A stretch of DNA of 64,000 nt from Pseudomonas sp. GL-B-19 (GCF_019956415.1 NZ_JAHBDK010000012.1:1-64000), one strand, 5' to 3'. Positions 38,471 to 46,497 are shown, counted from the stretch's first letter. Program-made: numbers and translations. Notes: a model not told the origin generated them from the letters alone.

Positions 38471-38500
38471 AAAAAAGCCGACGTACGAGGTCGGCTTTTT
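38471..38500 (+). terminator. Intrinsic terminator after the CII-like gene
   Basis: AAAAAAGCCGAC GTACGAG GTCGGCTTTTT, a 6-bp GC stem extended by A-T pairs. It resembles lambda tR1 in position between cII and O. Confidence 0.85.
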
Positions 38501-38530
38501 CAACAGCGGCAAAACTTTGTGGAGATGATT

Positions 38531-39274
38531 ATGCACAACCAGATCACCCCCGGCAATACCAGCCATGTCGCGACACTTTTAGGGCATTCGCAAAACGTAT
38601 CGCGTCACACCATGTCGTCACGCGAGATTGCCGAGCTGACCGGCAGCACGCACGACAATGTCCTGAAAACCATCCGTGGCTACGTTTCCAAGGGTGTCGT
38701 TTCTTCAAACGACACCCCCTATGTCCACCCGCAGAACGGCCAGGTCTACCGCGAGTTCTTGCTTTCTCAGCGAGACACTCTCGTGGTCGTATCGGGTTAC
38801 AGCGTTGAGCTGCGCGCTCGGATCATCGACCGCTGGCAGGAACTCGAAGCCCAAGCGGGCCAGTTCCAAATCCCGGCCACATACGCCGAGGCGTTGCAAG
38901 CAGCTGCCGATCAGGCCCGAGACAACCAGTCGCTTAGATTGGTAATTATCGATCAAGAGCCGAAAGTCGCAGCCATCAAGCGCCTGGCTGCTGCCGGCGG
39001 TGCGATCTGCATCACTGACGCCGCCAAGCATCTGCAAGTCCAGCCGTCGAAGCTCTTCGCCTGGCTGGAACAGTACCGCTGGATTTTTCGGCGCCAAGGC
39101 TCAGGCCGGTGGACTGCCTACCAGCCGCGTATCACGTCCGGCTACATGATCCACAAAATCACTTCCTTGAAGGCTGATCCTGAAACCGGCGTTGAGCGCG
39201 CAGCCTTCGATCCATTGGTCACGCCGAAAGGTCTTGCCCGTTTGGCTGAAATCAATATCGGAGCCTCGCTGTGA
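38531..39274 (+). CDS. Rha family / KilAC-domain antirepressor-type protein
   Basis: A 247-residue two-domain regulator. The N-terminal Rha-type domain (TMSSREIAELTGSTHDNVLK ... LVVVSGYSVELRARIIDRW) resembles phage regulators such as those of the pRha family. The C-terminal KilAC/Ant-type domain (SKLFAWLEQYRWIFRRQGS) occurs in phage antirepressors. Proteins like this can block the prophage repressor or host functions. The start at 38531 has GGAG six bases upstream. The stop overlaps the next gene. Confidence 0.85.
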   Translation: MHNQITPGNTSHVATLLGHSQNVSRHTMSSREIAELTGSTHDNVLKTIRGYVSKGVVSSNDTPYVHPQNGQVYREFLLSQRDTLVVVSGYSVELRARIIDRWQELEAQAGQFQIPATYAEALQAAADQARDNQSLRLVIIDQEPKVAAIKRLAAAGGAICITDAAKHLQVQPSKLFAWLEQYRWIFRRQGSGRWTAYQPRITSGYMIHKITSLKADPETGVERAAFDPLVTPKGLARLAEINIGASL

Positions 39275-40065
39275 GTGTTCAAGCAATGTCATGGGCGCTC
39301 TCTCTGCCCACAGAATCCCTGAAAGATTCAAGCGCACGTCACGTGCTGTTGTGCCTTGCCAACTACGCCGGTTCGAACGGTGCTGGCGCCTTTCCATCCG
39401 CCTCTACGTTGGCTCAAGACACCGGGCTGTCTGAGCGCACCGTGCGCTACAAGTTGGACGATCTGGAGAAGTCCGGTTTGATCCAGAAGGGCAATCAGGC
39501 CATTGCCGCCGTGCATATCGACCGTCACGACCGCCGGCCAGTCGTTTACGACCTTCAACTATTGCGGGGTGCAAATCCTGCACCCCGTACAAAACGGGGT
39601 GCAGATGGCGCCGCGGGGTGCAACTCACAACAGAACGGGGTGCAGCCTACGACAGAACGGGGTGCAGCCACTGCACCCAATACATCAATTATCCATCAAG
39701 TAACCGGAGAGCAGCAGCGCGAGATTTCCGAAGTTATCGCCGAGCAGGATCGTCAGGCCCTCGCCGCCGATGATCGCCAACGCTTCGCCATGTTCACCAC
39801 CTGGGCGCCAAGTGATAAGGCGTTGGCTGATCAACTCACCATCGCTGGCTTTCCTGACGACTCGGTCACTGTCGAACTTCTCGCAGGGTTCAAGGGTTTC
39901 TTCGTAGCCAAGCCTTCCACCGTCGACAGCGCTGCTGGCTGGTGCTTCCGCTTGGTCGCCTGGGTCAAACGTGAGCGCGTCAAGGCAGCAGGAACCGCAT
40001 CGAGTGCCGCTGCGGATGAGTACGACGACGAAAACACCGAATGGATGAATGGGGGGGCGAAATGA
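39271..40065 (+). CDS. O-like replication initiator (HTH and DnaT-type domain)
   Basis: A 264-residue initiator. Residues 1-90 form a winged helix domain (FPSASTLAQDTGLSERTVRY), which should bind the iterons. A Gly/Gln/Thr-rich linker (about 95-150) is encoded by the iterons themselves, and a DnaT-like segment (FTTWAPSDKALADQLTIAGF) near residue 175 probably contacts primosome proteins. The gene starts with GTG inside the previous stop and ends overlapping the next ATG, so Rha-O-P are tightly coupled. Confidence 0.85.
   Translation: MSVQAMSWALSLPTESLKDSSARHVLLCLANYAGSNGAGAFPSASTLAQDTGLSERTVRYKLDDLEKSGLIQKGNQAIAAVHIDRHDRRPVVYDLQLLRGANPAPRTKRGADGAAGCNSQQNGVQPTTERGAATAPNTSIIHQVTGEQQREISEVIAEQDRQALAADDRQRFAMFTTWAPSDKALADQLTIAGFPDDSVTVELLAGFKGFFVAKPSTVDSAAGWCFRLVAWVKRERVKAAGTASSAAADEYDDENTEWMNGGAK
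39565..39703 (+). repeat. Iteron cluster, probable prophage replication origin
   Basis: CGGGGTGCA occurs as direct repeats at 39565, 39595, 39614, 39636 and 39658, with an inverted copy at 39579 and a partial inverted copy at 39672. An AT-rich tract (AATACATCAATTATCCATCA) follows at 39679-39698. This is the arrangement of a lambda-type origin inside the initiator gene. Confidence 0.8.
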
Positions 40066-40763
40066 GAGCAGTTTCCACGGTAGCGGCACAGGCAGTGACC
40101 AAGGTTCGCCACGGCGAATTCATCGACGCGACCACCGAAGTTTCGGTGCAGGCCCAGCAGGATCAGGCCCACGAAACCGGCAAGGTGATCAACCAGCTGT
40201 TCCGCCAGCTGCGTTCGATCCGCACCGCATGGCGTCAGGCTTGGCCGGACGCGAAGGCCTACAAGGAATCGAAAGCCACCTGGTTACAAGCGTTCATCGA
40301 AAACGGCATCTGCACCCAGGAGCAGATTGCTATCGGCCTGATCCGCTGCCGCGCCGAACCTTCCGATTTCATCCCGAGCGTCGGCAAGTTCATTCAAGGT
40401 TGCGTGCCTACGCCGGAAATGCTCAACCCACCTCTGCCGAACGTGGAGACGGCATACAAACAGGCCCTGCGTAACTGCCACCCAACGATGCACGGCGTTG
40501 CGAAGTGGTTTCACCCGGCCGTCTACCACGCAACCGCCGCTGCTGGGTTTAACAGCCTGCCACTGCTTAGCCGAGAGCTGGGTTTGATCAGCTTCGAGAA
40601 GCGGTATTTGGAACAGGTTCGCAAAGTTTGGATGGGCGAGCAGCTCGGCCCAGTTCCGGTAGCTGAGTTGGCTGCACCGGCTGCTGAACGTACCCCCGAG
40701 GTTGGCAATCAAGCGTTGGCCGCTCTCCGTGCAATGCGCTCGGGAGGTGTTGCCCGTGTCTGA
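40062..40763 (+). CDS. Replication protein P-like
   Basis: A 233-residue protein with the pattern of phage lambda P family members: INQLFRQLRSIRTAWRQAWP at residue 44, then TWLQAFIENGICTQEQIAIG and PSDFIPSVGKFIQGC. P recruits the host DnaB helicase to the O-bound origin. A G-rich site precedes the ATG, which overlaps the O-like stop. The Ala-rich C-terminus is variable in the family. Confidence 0.85.
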   Translation: MRAVSTVAAQAVTKVRHGEFIDATTEVSVQAQQDQAHETGKVINQLFRQLRSIRTAWRQAWPDAKAYKESKATWLQAFIENGICTQEQIAIGLIRCRAEPSDFIPSVGKFIQGCVPTPEMLNPPLPNVETAYKQALRNCHPTMHGVAKWFHPAVYHATAAAGFNSLPLLSRELGLISFEKRYLEQVRKVWMGEQLGPVPVAELAAPAAERTPEVGNQALAALRAMRSGGVARV

Positions 40764-40959
40764 TTCCCGACTTGCGCCGACCAATCCCGCCGAGTACCGC
40801 TTTGCCGTGCACAGCTGCGGCTACAAGTGGGACCTCACCGACAAACCCGATCGCGCGGTCGCGCTGTTCGAGCACCAATCGATTGCCGAGAAATTCGGCA
40901 ACCTGATGTGGCCGAGCACCTTTGAAGTGATCGACCGATTTACCGGAGAAAAAGTATGA
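40756..40959 (+). CDS. Small prophage protein of unknown function
   Basis: A 67-residue protein beginning SDSRLAPTNPAEYRFAVHSC. It is placed here because a GGGAGG site precedes the GTG at 40756, the start overlaps the P-like stop, and the stop overlaps the next start by four bases. The sequence (WDLTDKPDRAVALFEHQSIA) suggests a small folded protein but gives no function. Confidence 0.7.
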   Translation: MSDSRLAPTNPAEYRFAVHSCGYKWDLTDKPDRAVALFEHQSIAEKFGNLMWPSTFEVIDRFTGEKV

Positions 40960-41387
40960 CCCCCGCCAAACCTAGGCTGTTTAACCAGAAGGCCATCCGC
41001 GCCAAGTCAGTCGACCGTGAAGGGCAGGAGCAGGCCGCGTTGATGACAGAGCTGCGAATCCGTATGCCAGATGTAGCCGACCTGATTTATCACGTCCCCA
41101 ACGGCGGTCACCGGCACGTACTTGTGGCGATGAAGCTGAAAGAGCAGGGCGTGGTCGCCGGTATTCCCGATCTGGTGCTGACCATGGCTCGCGGTGGCTA
41201 CTTCGGCTTGTACATCGAGTTCAAGGCCACGCCGCCGAACGATGCCCCGATCTCACCGAGTCAGCACGAACGCATTCGCAAGCTCAATGACCAGGGGTAT
41301 CTGGCGGTGGTGTGTCGCGGACACTTCGACGCGATGGAGCAGATCCGCGCGTACCTTCGCATGCCACCTACCGTGGTGGCAGCATGA
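40956..41387 (+). CDS. VRR-NUC domain nuclease
   Basis: A 143-residue PD-(D/E)xK-type nuclease of the VRR-NUC family. Visible are the QEQAALMTELRIRMPDVADL helix, HVPNGGHR, the catalytic IPDLVL and the E-x-K in GLYIEFKAT. In phages such stand-alone nucleases are thought to process replication or recombination intermediates (Holliday junction or flap cleavage). It is coupled on both sides by ATGA overlaps. Confidence 0.88.
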   Translation: MTPAKPRLFNQKAIRAKSVDREGQEQAALMTELRIRMPDVADLIYHVPNGGHRHVLVAMKLKEQGVVAGIPDLVLTMARGGYFGLYIEFKATPPNDAPISPSQHERIRKLNDQGYLAVVCRGHFDAMEQIRAYLRMPPTVVAA

Positions 41388-42664
41388 GTAGCGCCGCGGT
41401 CAAGATCACTGATGCCGAGATCAAGCGACAGGCTGTCGGTGACGTGCGGGATCTGCGCGACATCGAGAACCGTGGCCTCTACCTGCGTTTCACCCGAGCC
41501 CGAACCCGGGCTTCGTGGTACCTGGTGCGCAAGGGGAAATGGAACCTCGTCGGCAGCTTCCCAGACCTCAATGCCAAGCAGGTCGTAGCAGCACTGCCGG
41601 CGATTCGTCTGCGGCTCGATGCCGGTGCCGGTTCAAACCTTTCGAAGTGGGTCCTAGCCGGTGAGCTGCTGGACTGGTACGCCGACCGGATGGCCCGGGA
41701 TCGTAGCCTGTCGAGCAAGCGCAAAAAGACCGGCGCATCGCTGATCAAGTGCCACCTAAAGCCGCTCCTAGGTGCCGTGCCGCTGGCCTCAATTGACAAG
41801 GCCACCCTGGACGATCAGTTCATGTGGCCTGCGCAGGAGGCCATCGGCATTGACTACGTGCGCTCCGCGTTCCAGCTGCTTGCCTTGGCATTCCGCCAGG
41901 CGTTCAAGCTTCGGCTGATCTCGGCCAACCCGATGAAGGACGTCAAGTTCAGCGACTTCTCCAAGGCCAAGGTGGGTGTGAAGCCGTCACGGTTGCGGGT
42001 CACCCAGCTTCAGGACCTGATTATCCTGCTGCGGGATGCCATGACCAGCACGCCTGCTGACGCCATGCTCGCCCTGATGATGCTGTGCCACGGCACCCGC
42101 ATTGGTGAGACCCGGCAGACCCAGTGGTCGCATATCAGCCTTTCTGAGCGGGAGTGGTTCATTCCGGCCGAGAACACCAAGACCGGCGTCGAGCACCATT
42201 TGCCGCTGACCGACCAGGTACGGCAGATGCTAATCGGTTATCGCGAAACCCAGCGGGCGAACGGCTACGACGGTCAGTTCCTGTTTCCATCCCGTAATGG
42301 CAAGGCATTGAGCGAAGGTCAGGCGTGCGCTGTATTCACGCGCCTGGGTCAGGGCGAGTGGACCAGTCACGACCTGCGGAAGGTGGCCCGTACCGGCTGG
42401 GCAGACATCGGCATCGACCATCTGATTGGTGAGCTCCTGATCAACCACGCCATGGGGCACAACGTGAAGGTGTACATCCAGTCCGATGTGATGAGTCGCA
42501 AGCGTGATGCCTTAACACAGTGGCACCACTTGCTAGACAGTCGCGGCTTCAAACGTATTCACGGATTGACCGGCGTTAGATCGGGAGATTCTGGTAATGC
42601 GCTGGAAGCCACGGAACACAAGGCTTTCGAGGCTATTCAAGAAACAACCATAGGCGAGGTTTAA
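41384..42664 (+). CDS. Second tyrosine recombinase, inside the replication module
   Basis: A 426-residue tyrosine recombinase with a complete catalytic set: Arg in CHGTRIGETRQ, His-x-x-Arg in SHDLRKVAR, His in NHAMGHNVK and a following Tyr in VYIQSD. The N-terminal domain (ENRGLYLRFTRARTRASWYL) is of the DUF4102-like arm-binding type. It is far from both attachment sites and lies in the rightward early operon, so it is not the obvious integrase. It may resolve replication multimers or act on another site. The start overlaps the VRR-NUC stop. Confidence 0.9.
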   Translation: MSSAAVKITDAEIKRQAVGDVRDLRDIENRGLYLRFTRARTRASWYLVRKGKWNLVGSFPDLNAKQVVAALPAIRLRLDAGAGSNLSKWVLAGELLDWYADRMARDRSLSSKRKKTGASLIKCHLKPLLGAVPLASIDKATLDDQFMWPAQEAIGIDYVRSAFQLLALAFRQAFKLRLISANPMKDVKFSDFSKAKVGVKPSRLRVTQLQDLIILLRDAMTSTPADAMLALMMLCHGTRIGETRQTQWSHISLSEREWFIPAENTKTGVEHHLPLTDQVRQMLIGYRETQRANGYDGQFLFPSRNGKALSEGQACAVFTRLGQGEWTSHDLRKVARTGWADIGIDHLIGELLINHAMGHNVKVYIQSDVMSRKRDALTQWHHLLDSRGFKRIHGLTGVRSGDSGNALEATEHKAFEAIQETTIGEV

Positions 42665-42668
42665 AACG

Positions 42669-42989
42669 ATGAAAAAACAGCATGGCCCCGCCTTTAGCGC
42701 TGATCAGCTCGACCTGGCTCAGTGCTCAATCTGCCGGGGCAAGGCGGTTGTGAAGGGCGTCTTTCACGAATTGGCCTGCGTCCAGTGCAACGCCTCCGGC
42801 TGGGTGTCGGCAGATACCGGCGATGCGCTGCCGCTGGAGGTGCTGGTAACCCAGCTGAGCATCCGGCTCCAGGCCGCCGAACACCAAGTTGAACTATTGA
42901 AGCGCGAGCCGCAGATGTCTGATCCGGCTTCGCAGTACGAACGGAATAACCGCCGCGGCGCCGGCGGCACCAACTTCACCGGGGATTGA
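42669..42989 (+). CDS. Small zinc-ribbon prophage protein
   Basis: A 106-residue protein with two Cys pairs, CSICRGK and CVQCNASGW, spaced like a zinc ribbon, followed by a helical region and a disordered Arg/Gly-rich tail (NNRRGAGGTNF). DnaJ-like Cys-rich proteins of this kind are common near antiterminator genes of phages. Function unknown. It follows the recombinase by four bases. Confidence 0.75.
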   Translation: MKKQHGPAFSADQLDLAQCSICRGKAVVKGVFHELACVQCNASGWVSADTGDALPLEVLVTQLSIRLQAAEHQVELLKREPQMSDPASQYERNNRRGAGGTNFTGD

Positions 42990-42998
42990 GGGGAAACC

Positions 42999-43562
42999 AT
43001 GGGCATCTATAAAGACGTAATGGGCACACTGGTTCGAGTACTGGCCGCCGACAACATCGACAACAGCACCAAGCAGTCGTGGCAGAGGCTGATCGACGCT
43101 GGCCTTCGCCAAGGTGGTACCGGCAGTTCGCTGTCCGTGCGCGACAAGTTCGACTATGACTGCTGCCTCTATGCGCTGCTGCACCGTCAGCTGGAACCGG
43201 CCCAGTGGGATGTGCTGGTCGCCAAGTACTCGACACACAAGGCCAACAAAGTTGCCGCCATCGGCCGCCTGGTGGCCCGCATGGTTTCCCCAGCGCCACA
43301 ACTGTTCATCTACAAGGCGCTCACTGCCTGGGCCATCCCCAAGCTGAAGGGTGTCCAGACCGGCAAGCGCTCCACCGACATGATCGTGCTACCGGCCGAG
43401 TTTTACGACATGAACACCTGGGATGTAGAGGGCAAGCCAGAGTCAACGCGCCGTCGCTGGAAGACTGGCATTGCCAAGCGCCTTGAGTCGTTGGAAGAGG
43501 CCGCAGTAATCCGTACGACAGAGATATTCGACCGGGAAGAAATCTTTATTGATGCTGCTTGA
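42999..43562 (+). CDS. Possible late-gene regulator (Q-like by position)
   Basis: A 187-residue basic protein, MGIYKDVMGTLVRVLAADNI, rich in Arg/Lys with the segment SLSVRDKFDYDCCLYALLHR. It is the last gene of the early rightward operon and is followed by a terminator, then cargo and lysis genes, which is where antiterminator Q sits in lambda-like phages. I do not recognise Q-family motifs with certainty, so the role is inferred from position. Confidence 0.6.
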   Translation: MGIYKDVMGTLVRVLAADNIDNSTKQSWQRLIDAGLRQGGTGSSLSVRDKFDYDCCLYALLHRQLEPAQWDVLVAKYSTHKANKVAAIGRLVARMVSPAPQLFIYKALTAWAIPKLKGVQTGKRSTDMIVLPAEFYDMNTWDVEGKPESTRRRWKTGIAKRLESLEEAAVIRTTEIFDREEIFIDAA

Positions 43563-43630
43563 CGTAGTGGCGGAATGATCGTAATTTGACCCCATCATGT
43601 CGATCTTGCGCGTTATGAGAGACGACTTAC

Positions 43631-43657
43631 AAAGCCCAGCCATCTGCTGGGCTTTTT
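43631..43657 (+). terminator. Terminator at the end of the early operon
   Basis: AAAGCCCAGC CATCT GCTGGGCTTTTT, a 7-bp GC-rich stem extended by A-T pairs and followed by TTTTTCG. If 42999 is a Q-like protein, this may be a terminator it reads through. Confidence 0.85.
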
Positions 43658-43745
43658 CGTTTCTGAAGCGATTGGGAAGAAATATCGCGAGCTGGTCGGT
43701 TTTTAGACGGGCTGCTAGGTTCATTGGTAGGGATACGGCATACTG

Positions 43746-44708
43746 ATGGCTCAGTGCTACCGCATGCTGGGATTGCAGATGCTAGATAAAATTGGACACA
43801 TCAAAAACCCATTAACCGTGATTGCTATGTTTGCAGGTATAGCAGAAGTAAGTGGAACGGTAGTTTTGCCGTTTCTTGATGTGAGCATTCAAGGTAGGTA
43901 TGTTTGGTTTTTAATGAGTTTTCCATGTTTTTTGGTTGCTTTGTTTTTTCTTATGCTTTGGAAAAAACATCATGTGCTTTATGCTCCTTCTGACTTTAAG
44001 GAGGATAAGAGCTTCATGGATGCTAATTTTAATCGGCATGGTGAGTTCTTGTCTGTCGATGTGAGCACTCTCTATCCAGATATGAGCGCTATACCAGTCT
44101 CAGATAAAAATGAAGCAGGTGCTCAGAATGATGAGCAAGTTGTAGAGGCGCCTCTACGTGAAGAGCCAAGTCAAGAGCTGCCTAAGGAGCCAGTTGATAA
44201 AGTAATTGATTCAGTGGGAGAGACGACCTCTCCCGTTGAGGCACGGCAATCCAAGGTGTCTCCCAGAAAAACTCTGGGGGATATCATTAAGGAAGATTTC
44301 TCTAGAAAAAGCAAAGTGGTCCGGGACCTTGCGTATCTTTTAGGTGGCCGGTTCGAAATAAATGTTGAGCCTAAACAGTTGCCAAATATTAGGTTTGATG
44401 CAGTTATTGAGTCATCCAGTATATGTGTTGTTAGTTTTGTAGAAGTATCTGCTGATAGGCCAGCTTTTATAGATGAGGTGGAAGATAAGTTTGCAGATGC
44501 TAAAAAATTCTGGGACACCTTGAATGATGAGGATAAGTCTAGGTTTGTGTTTCATTTGGCTTTGATGTTTGGACCTTCTAGTAAGACAGTAAATGCTGTA
44601 TCAATGAAGGATGTTGTTGCCTCAAGAACAAGGTTGCCATTTAAGACGGAGGTTGCTTTGTATGAGTATGACGAGGCAAGAATGACTAAGTACGTTGTAG
44701 TAGGTTAG
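43746..44708 (+). CDS. AT-rich membrane-anchored cargo protein, function unknown
   Basis: A 320-residue protein I do not recognise. Two hydrophobic segments (about 25-45 and 50-67) are followed by a long acidic, probably disordered linker, then a compact C-terminal domain of about 130 residues (VVRDLAYLLGGRFEINVEPK to the end) with the alternating pattern of an alpha/beta fold. Base composition is much more AT-rich than its neighbours and it is flanked by terminators, so it is a moron-type insertion. The start could also be 43764 or 43779. Superinfection exclusion or anti-phage defence is a guess from position only. Confidence 0.7.
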   Translation: MAQCYRMLGLQMLDKIGHIKNPLTVIAMFAGIAEVSGTVVLPFLDVSIQGRYVWFLMSFPCFLVALFFLMLWKKHHVLYAPSDFKEDKSFMDANFNRHGEFLSVDVSTLYPDMSAIPVSDKNEAGAQNDEQVVEAPLREEPSQELPKEPVDKVIDSVGETTSPVEARQSKVSPRKTLGDIIKEDFSRKSKVVRDLAYLLGGRFEINVEPKQLPNIRFDAVIESSSICVVSFVEVSADRPAFIDEVEDKFADAKKFWDTLNDEDKSRFVFHLALMFGPSSKTVNAVSMKDVVASRTRLPFKTEVALYEYDEARMTKYVVVG

Positions 44709-44794
44709 CGCTAGGTGACAGGGTCTATATATTTTGCCTTTTTCACGGTTAAAGATTCATAAAAGTCGAAACAATTATTTTAATGTTGAATCGT

Positions 44795-44822
44795 AGCCCG
44801 CCTTTGAGCGGGCTTTTTTTTT
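44795..44822 (+). terminator. Terminator between the cargo gene and lysis genes
   Basis: AGCCCGC CTTTGA GCGGGCT followed by TTTTTTTTT. Confidence 0.9.
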
Positions 44823-44848
44823 CTGCTCCCCGCAAGGGAGGATGCCGG

Positions 44849-45181
44849 ATGTCACATATGCCAGAGAAGAACCCAGAGACCTGGCTCATTGTCATGGCCT
44901 GGCTCAGCCAGCACGCCCCAATGTTCTATGCCGCTGCGCTGTCGTGCTGGATCGCCTTCTTGCGTGTCATCTACGGTGGAGGCGGCCGGCGACAGGCCCT
45001 GCTTGAGTCGTGCCTGTGTGGCGCGATCACCGCCGGGGCATTCCCGCTGCTTGAATACTTCAACCTCCCATCGAGCCTTGCAGCTGCCGTCGGCGCATGT
45101 ATCGGCACCCTCGGCGTGAAGAAGGTTGCCGCCTTGGCTGACCGATTTACCGACTTCAAATTGCCCAAGCGGCAGGAGTGA
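44849..45181 (+). CDS. Phage holin, lambda-type
   Basis: A 110-residue small membrane protein beginning SHMPEKNPETWLIVMAWLSQ, with three hydrophobic segments and a charged C-terminal tail (FTDFKLPKRQE). It fits the lambda-family holins of pseudomonad prophages, which form the inner-membrane lesions that time lysis. AAGGGAGG eight bases before fixes the ATG at 44849. It heads a three-gene cluster with four-base spacings. Confidence 0.85.
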   Translation: MSHMPEKNPETWLIVMAWLSQHAPMFYAAALSCWIAFLRVIYGGGGRRQALLESCLCGAITAGAFPLLEYFNLPSSLAAAVGACIGTLGVKKVAALADRFTDFKLPKRQE

Positions 45182-45184
45182 CCC

Positions 45185-45379
45185 ATGCAACTGATCGACA
45201 ACTGGAAACAAGCGCTGAGCATGACCAGCGTTCAGGCGGGCGGCGCTATTGCTGTGTTGGGTATCGCTGAGCAGCTGATGCCGCAACTGCAACCCGTGCT
45301 GCCACCGGTGGCCTATGGCGTGCTGGGCTTCCTGGTGATGGTTGCTCGGGTGATCCTTCAGCCGAAGTTGGCCAAATGA
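45185..45379 (+). CDS. Second small holin-like membrane protein
   Basis: A 64-residue protein with two hydrophobic stretches (AGGAIAVLGIAEQL and VAYGVLGFLVMVARVIL) and a basic end. It starts four bases after the holin and overlaps the next gene by four. Small proteins like this at this location are annotated as holins or antiholins, and a partner role for the larger holin is likely. Confidence 0.75.
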   Translation: MQLIDNWKQALSMTSVQAGGAIAVLGIAEQLMPQLQPVLPPVAYGVLGFLVMVARVILQPKLAK

Positions 45380-45564
45380 GCAGCGTCACTCGGTTACATC
45401 ACGCATTGCCACTGAGCCCAGCCATCAACAAGGCCATCGCTGATCTGGATAGCGTCATCGCCAAAGCGGTCGACACAGCCAAGAATGCCGGCTTACCTCA
45501 GGGTTTGGTCGTATCTCTCTTGCACGGGCACGCCCAAGTACAGACCAACATCATGGTGAGCTGA
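45376..45564 (+). CDS. Small prophage protein in the lysis cluster
   Basis: A 62-residue soluble helical protein (AINKAIADLDSVIAKAVDTA) that overlaps the preceding holin-like gene. No signal peptide or lipobox is present, so it is not a spanin. Function unknown. Confidence 0.6.
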   Translation: MSSVTRLHHALPLSPAINKAIADLDSVIAKAVDTAKNAGLPQGLVVSLLHGHAQVQTNIMVS

Positions 45565-45632
45565 ACTGTTCAATGCTCTGGATTGATCTGTCAGTACCAG
45601 CTACTTTGAGATTTCACGCAAGGAGTTCGGAC

Positions 45633-45866
45633 ATGGCAGATAAATATGTTGGGAGAATAGTTGGGGTTGGCACGGATAACGTGGAGTACGTGATTAACAT
45701 TTATCAGGACGAGACCATTGAGCGCTCGTCACACGGCATGGTTCGACATGAAGGCCTGAAACATTTCGAAATGCAATCTGGTGGTGACGTGAAAAAGATT
45801 TCTGAGACTGAGTACGAGATTGTGGCTACGGGAGTGAGGGTGACCGTGCGTGATGCTCAAAGCTAA
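45633..45866 (+). CDS. Small prophage protein, unknown
   Basis: A 77-residue protein predicted to be mostly beta, MADKYVGRIVGVGTDNVEYV. AAGGAG seven bases before the ATG supports the start; the longer frame from 45573 does not have one. It is AT-richer than the holin genes and may be cargo. No family recognised. Confidence 0.6.
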   Translation: MADKYVGRIVGVGTDNVEYVINIYQDETIERSSHGMVRHEGLKHFEMQSGGDVKKISETEYEIVATGVRVTVRDAQS

Positions 45867-46131
45867 GAAAGTCGGTTTGTCATGTGAGCACTTGAATGAG
45901 AGTGCCGCAAGGTAGGTCGAAGCAATCTCCCGTTCGCCACCATATGAAAACAAGTGTGGCCAAAGGGGATCGGCTCTGAGGATTCGCCTAAACCTTTGCC
46001 TCAAACCACTACGTTAATCCTTAACCTGCGGGGAATGAATCAGTTTTCCGTCATAGCTCTGACTCCTTCGTTGAATTAATCCCCGCCAGTATCCGTAGCC
46101 ACGCCACCATTTCAAACATCTGAGTACACCC
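45867..46131. other. Gene-poor interval in the prophage
   Basis: About 265 bp between the small protein at 45633 and the next credible start. Minus-strand frames overlap it but have no ribosome sites and no recognisable product. No terminator is clear. Confidence 0.3.
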
Positions 46132-46233
46132 ATGACAACCAAGCAACCTCACTGGGAGGCAATGAACGAGCCTGCCGGGTCGGTCAAGCTGACGGTCTCC
46201 TACACGGTCGCTGGCTCTCGGGCGAGGAATTAG
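46132..46233 (+). CDS. Very small ORF, 33 residues
   Basis: ATG at 46132 to TAG at 46231-46233 encodes TTKQPHWEAMNEPAGSVKLT and a short rest. The ribosome site is poor, but it is followed in the same direction by genes with close spacing. It may be real or a leader. Confidence 0.35.
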   Translation: MTTKQPHWEAMNEPAGSVKLTVSYTVAGSRARN

Positions 46234-46244
46234 GGGGACGAGTG

Positions 46245-46442
46245 ATGACTTGTAGTGGATGCGTTGCCCGGCGTGACTGGACCAAGAAATGGTTGAGGGT
46301 TGGATATGAACGAGCAACTGAACTATTTAACAAACCAGCTGAGCCAGATGCTGACCGAGCAGAAGAAGCAGACAGCACTCCTCGAGCAGATGGTGAAACA
46401 ACAGGGTCTACTGATCCAAGCGCTGGCAGAGGACCAGACTGA
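46245..46442 (+). CDS. Small Cys-containing prophage protein, out of frame with the next gene
   Basis: A 65-residue protein beginning TCSGCVARRDWTKKWLRVGY. A GGGGGACGAG site precedes the ATG. The N-terminal CxxC and basic amphipathic stretch look designed; the second half (EADSTPRADGETTGSTDPSA) is low-complexity and is read in a different frame from the coiled-coil gene at 46306, which overlaps it for 137 bp. Both may be genuine overlapping genes. Confidence 0.5.
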   Translation: MTCSGCVARRDWTKKWLRVGYERATELFNKPAEPDADRAEEADSTPRADGETTGSTDPSAGRGPD

Positions 46443-46497
46443 GCAAGACCCCGACGCGATGCCGTTGACCTACATGGATGGCTCGCCATGCCGCTAA
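46306..46497 (+). CDS. Small coiled-coil prophage protein
   Basis: A 63-residue protein, MNEQLNYLTNQLSQMLTEQK, with clear heptads of hydrophobic residues (a single coiled coil) and an acidic tail. GAGGGTTGG precedes the ATG at 46306. Its last ten bases overlap the HNH gene start at 46488. Function unknown; small coiled-coil proteins before HNH genes are usual in this phage type. Confidence 0.6.
   Translation: MNEQLNYLTNQLSQMLTEQKKQTALLEQMVKQQGLLIQALAEDQTEQDPDAMPLTYMDGSPCR

Noticed and set aside
39565..39703. CRISPR-like repeat array
   Set aside because: The repeat unit is nine bases with uneven short spacing, lies in a coding frame of the O-like gene and has no cas genes nearby; iterons fit better.
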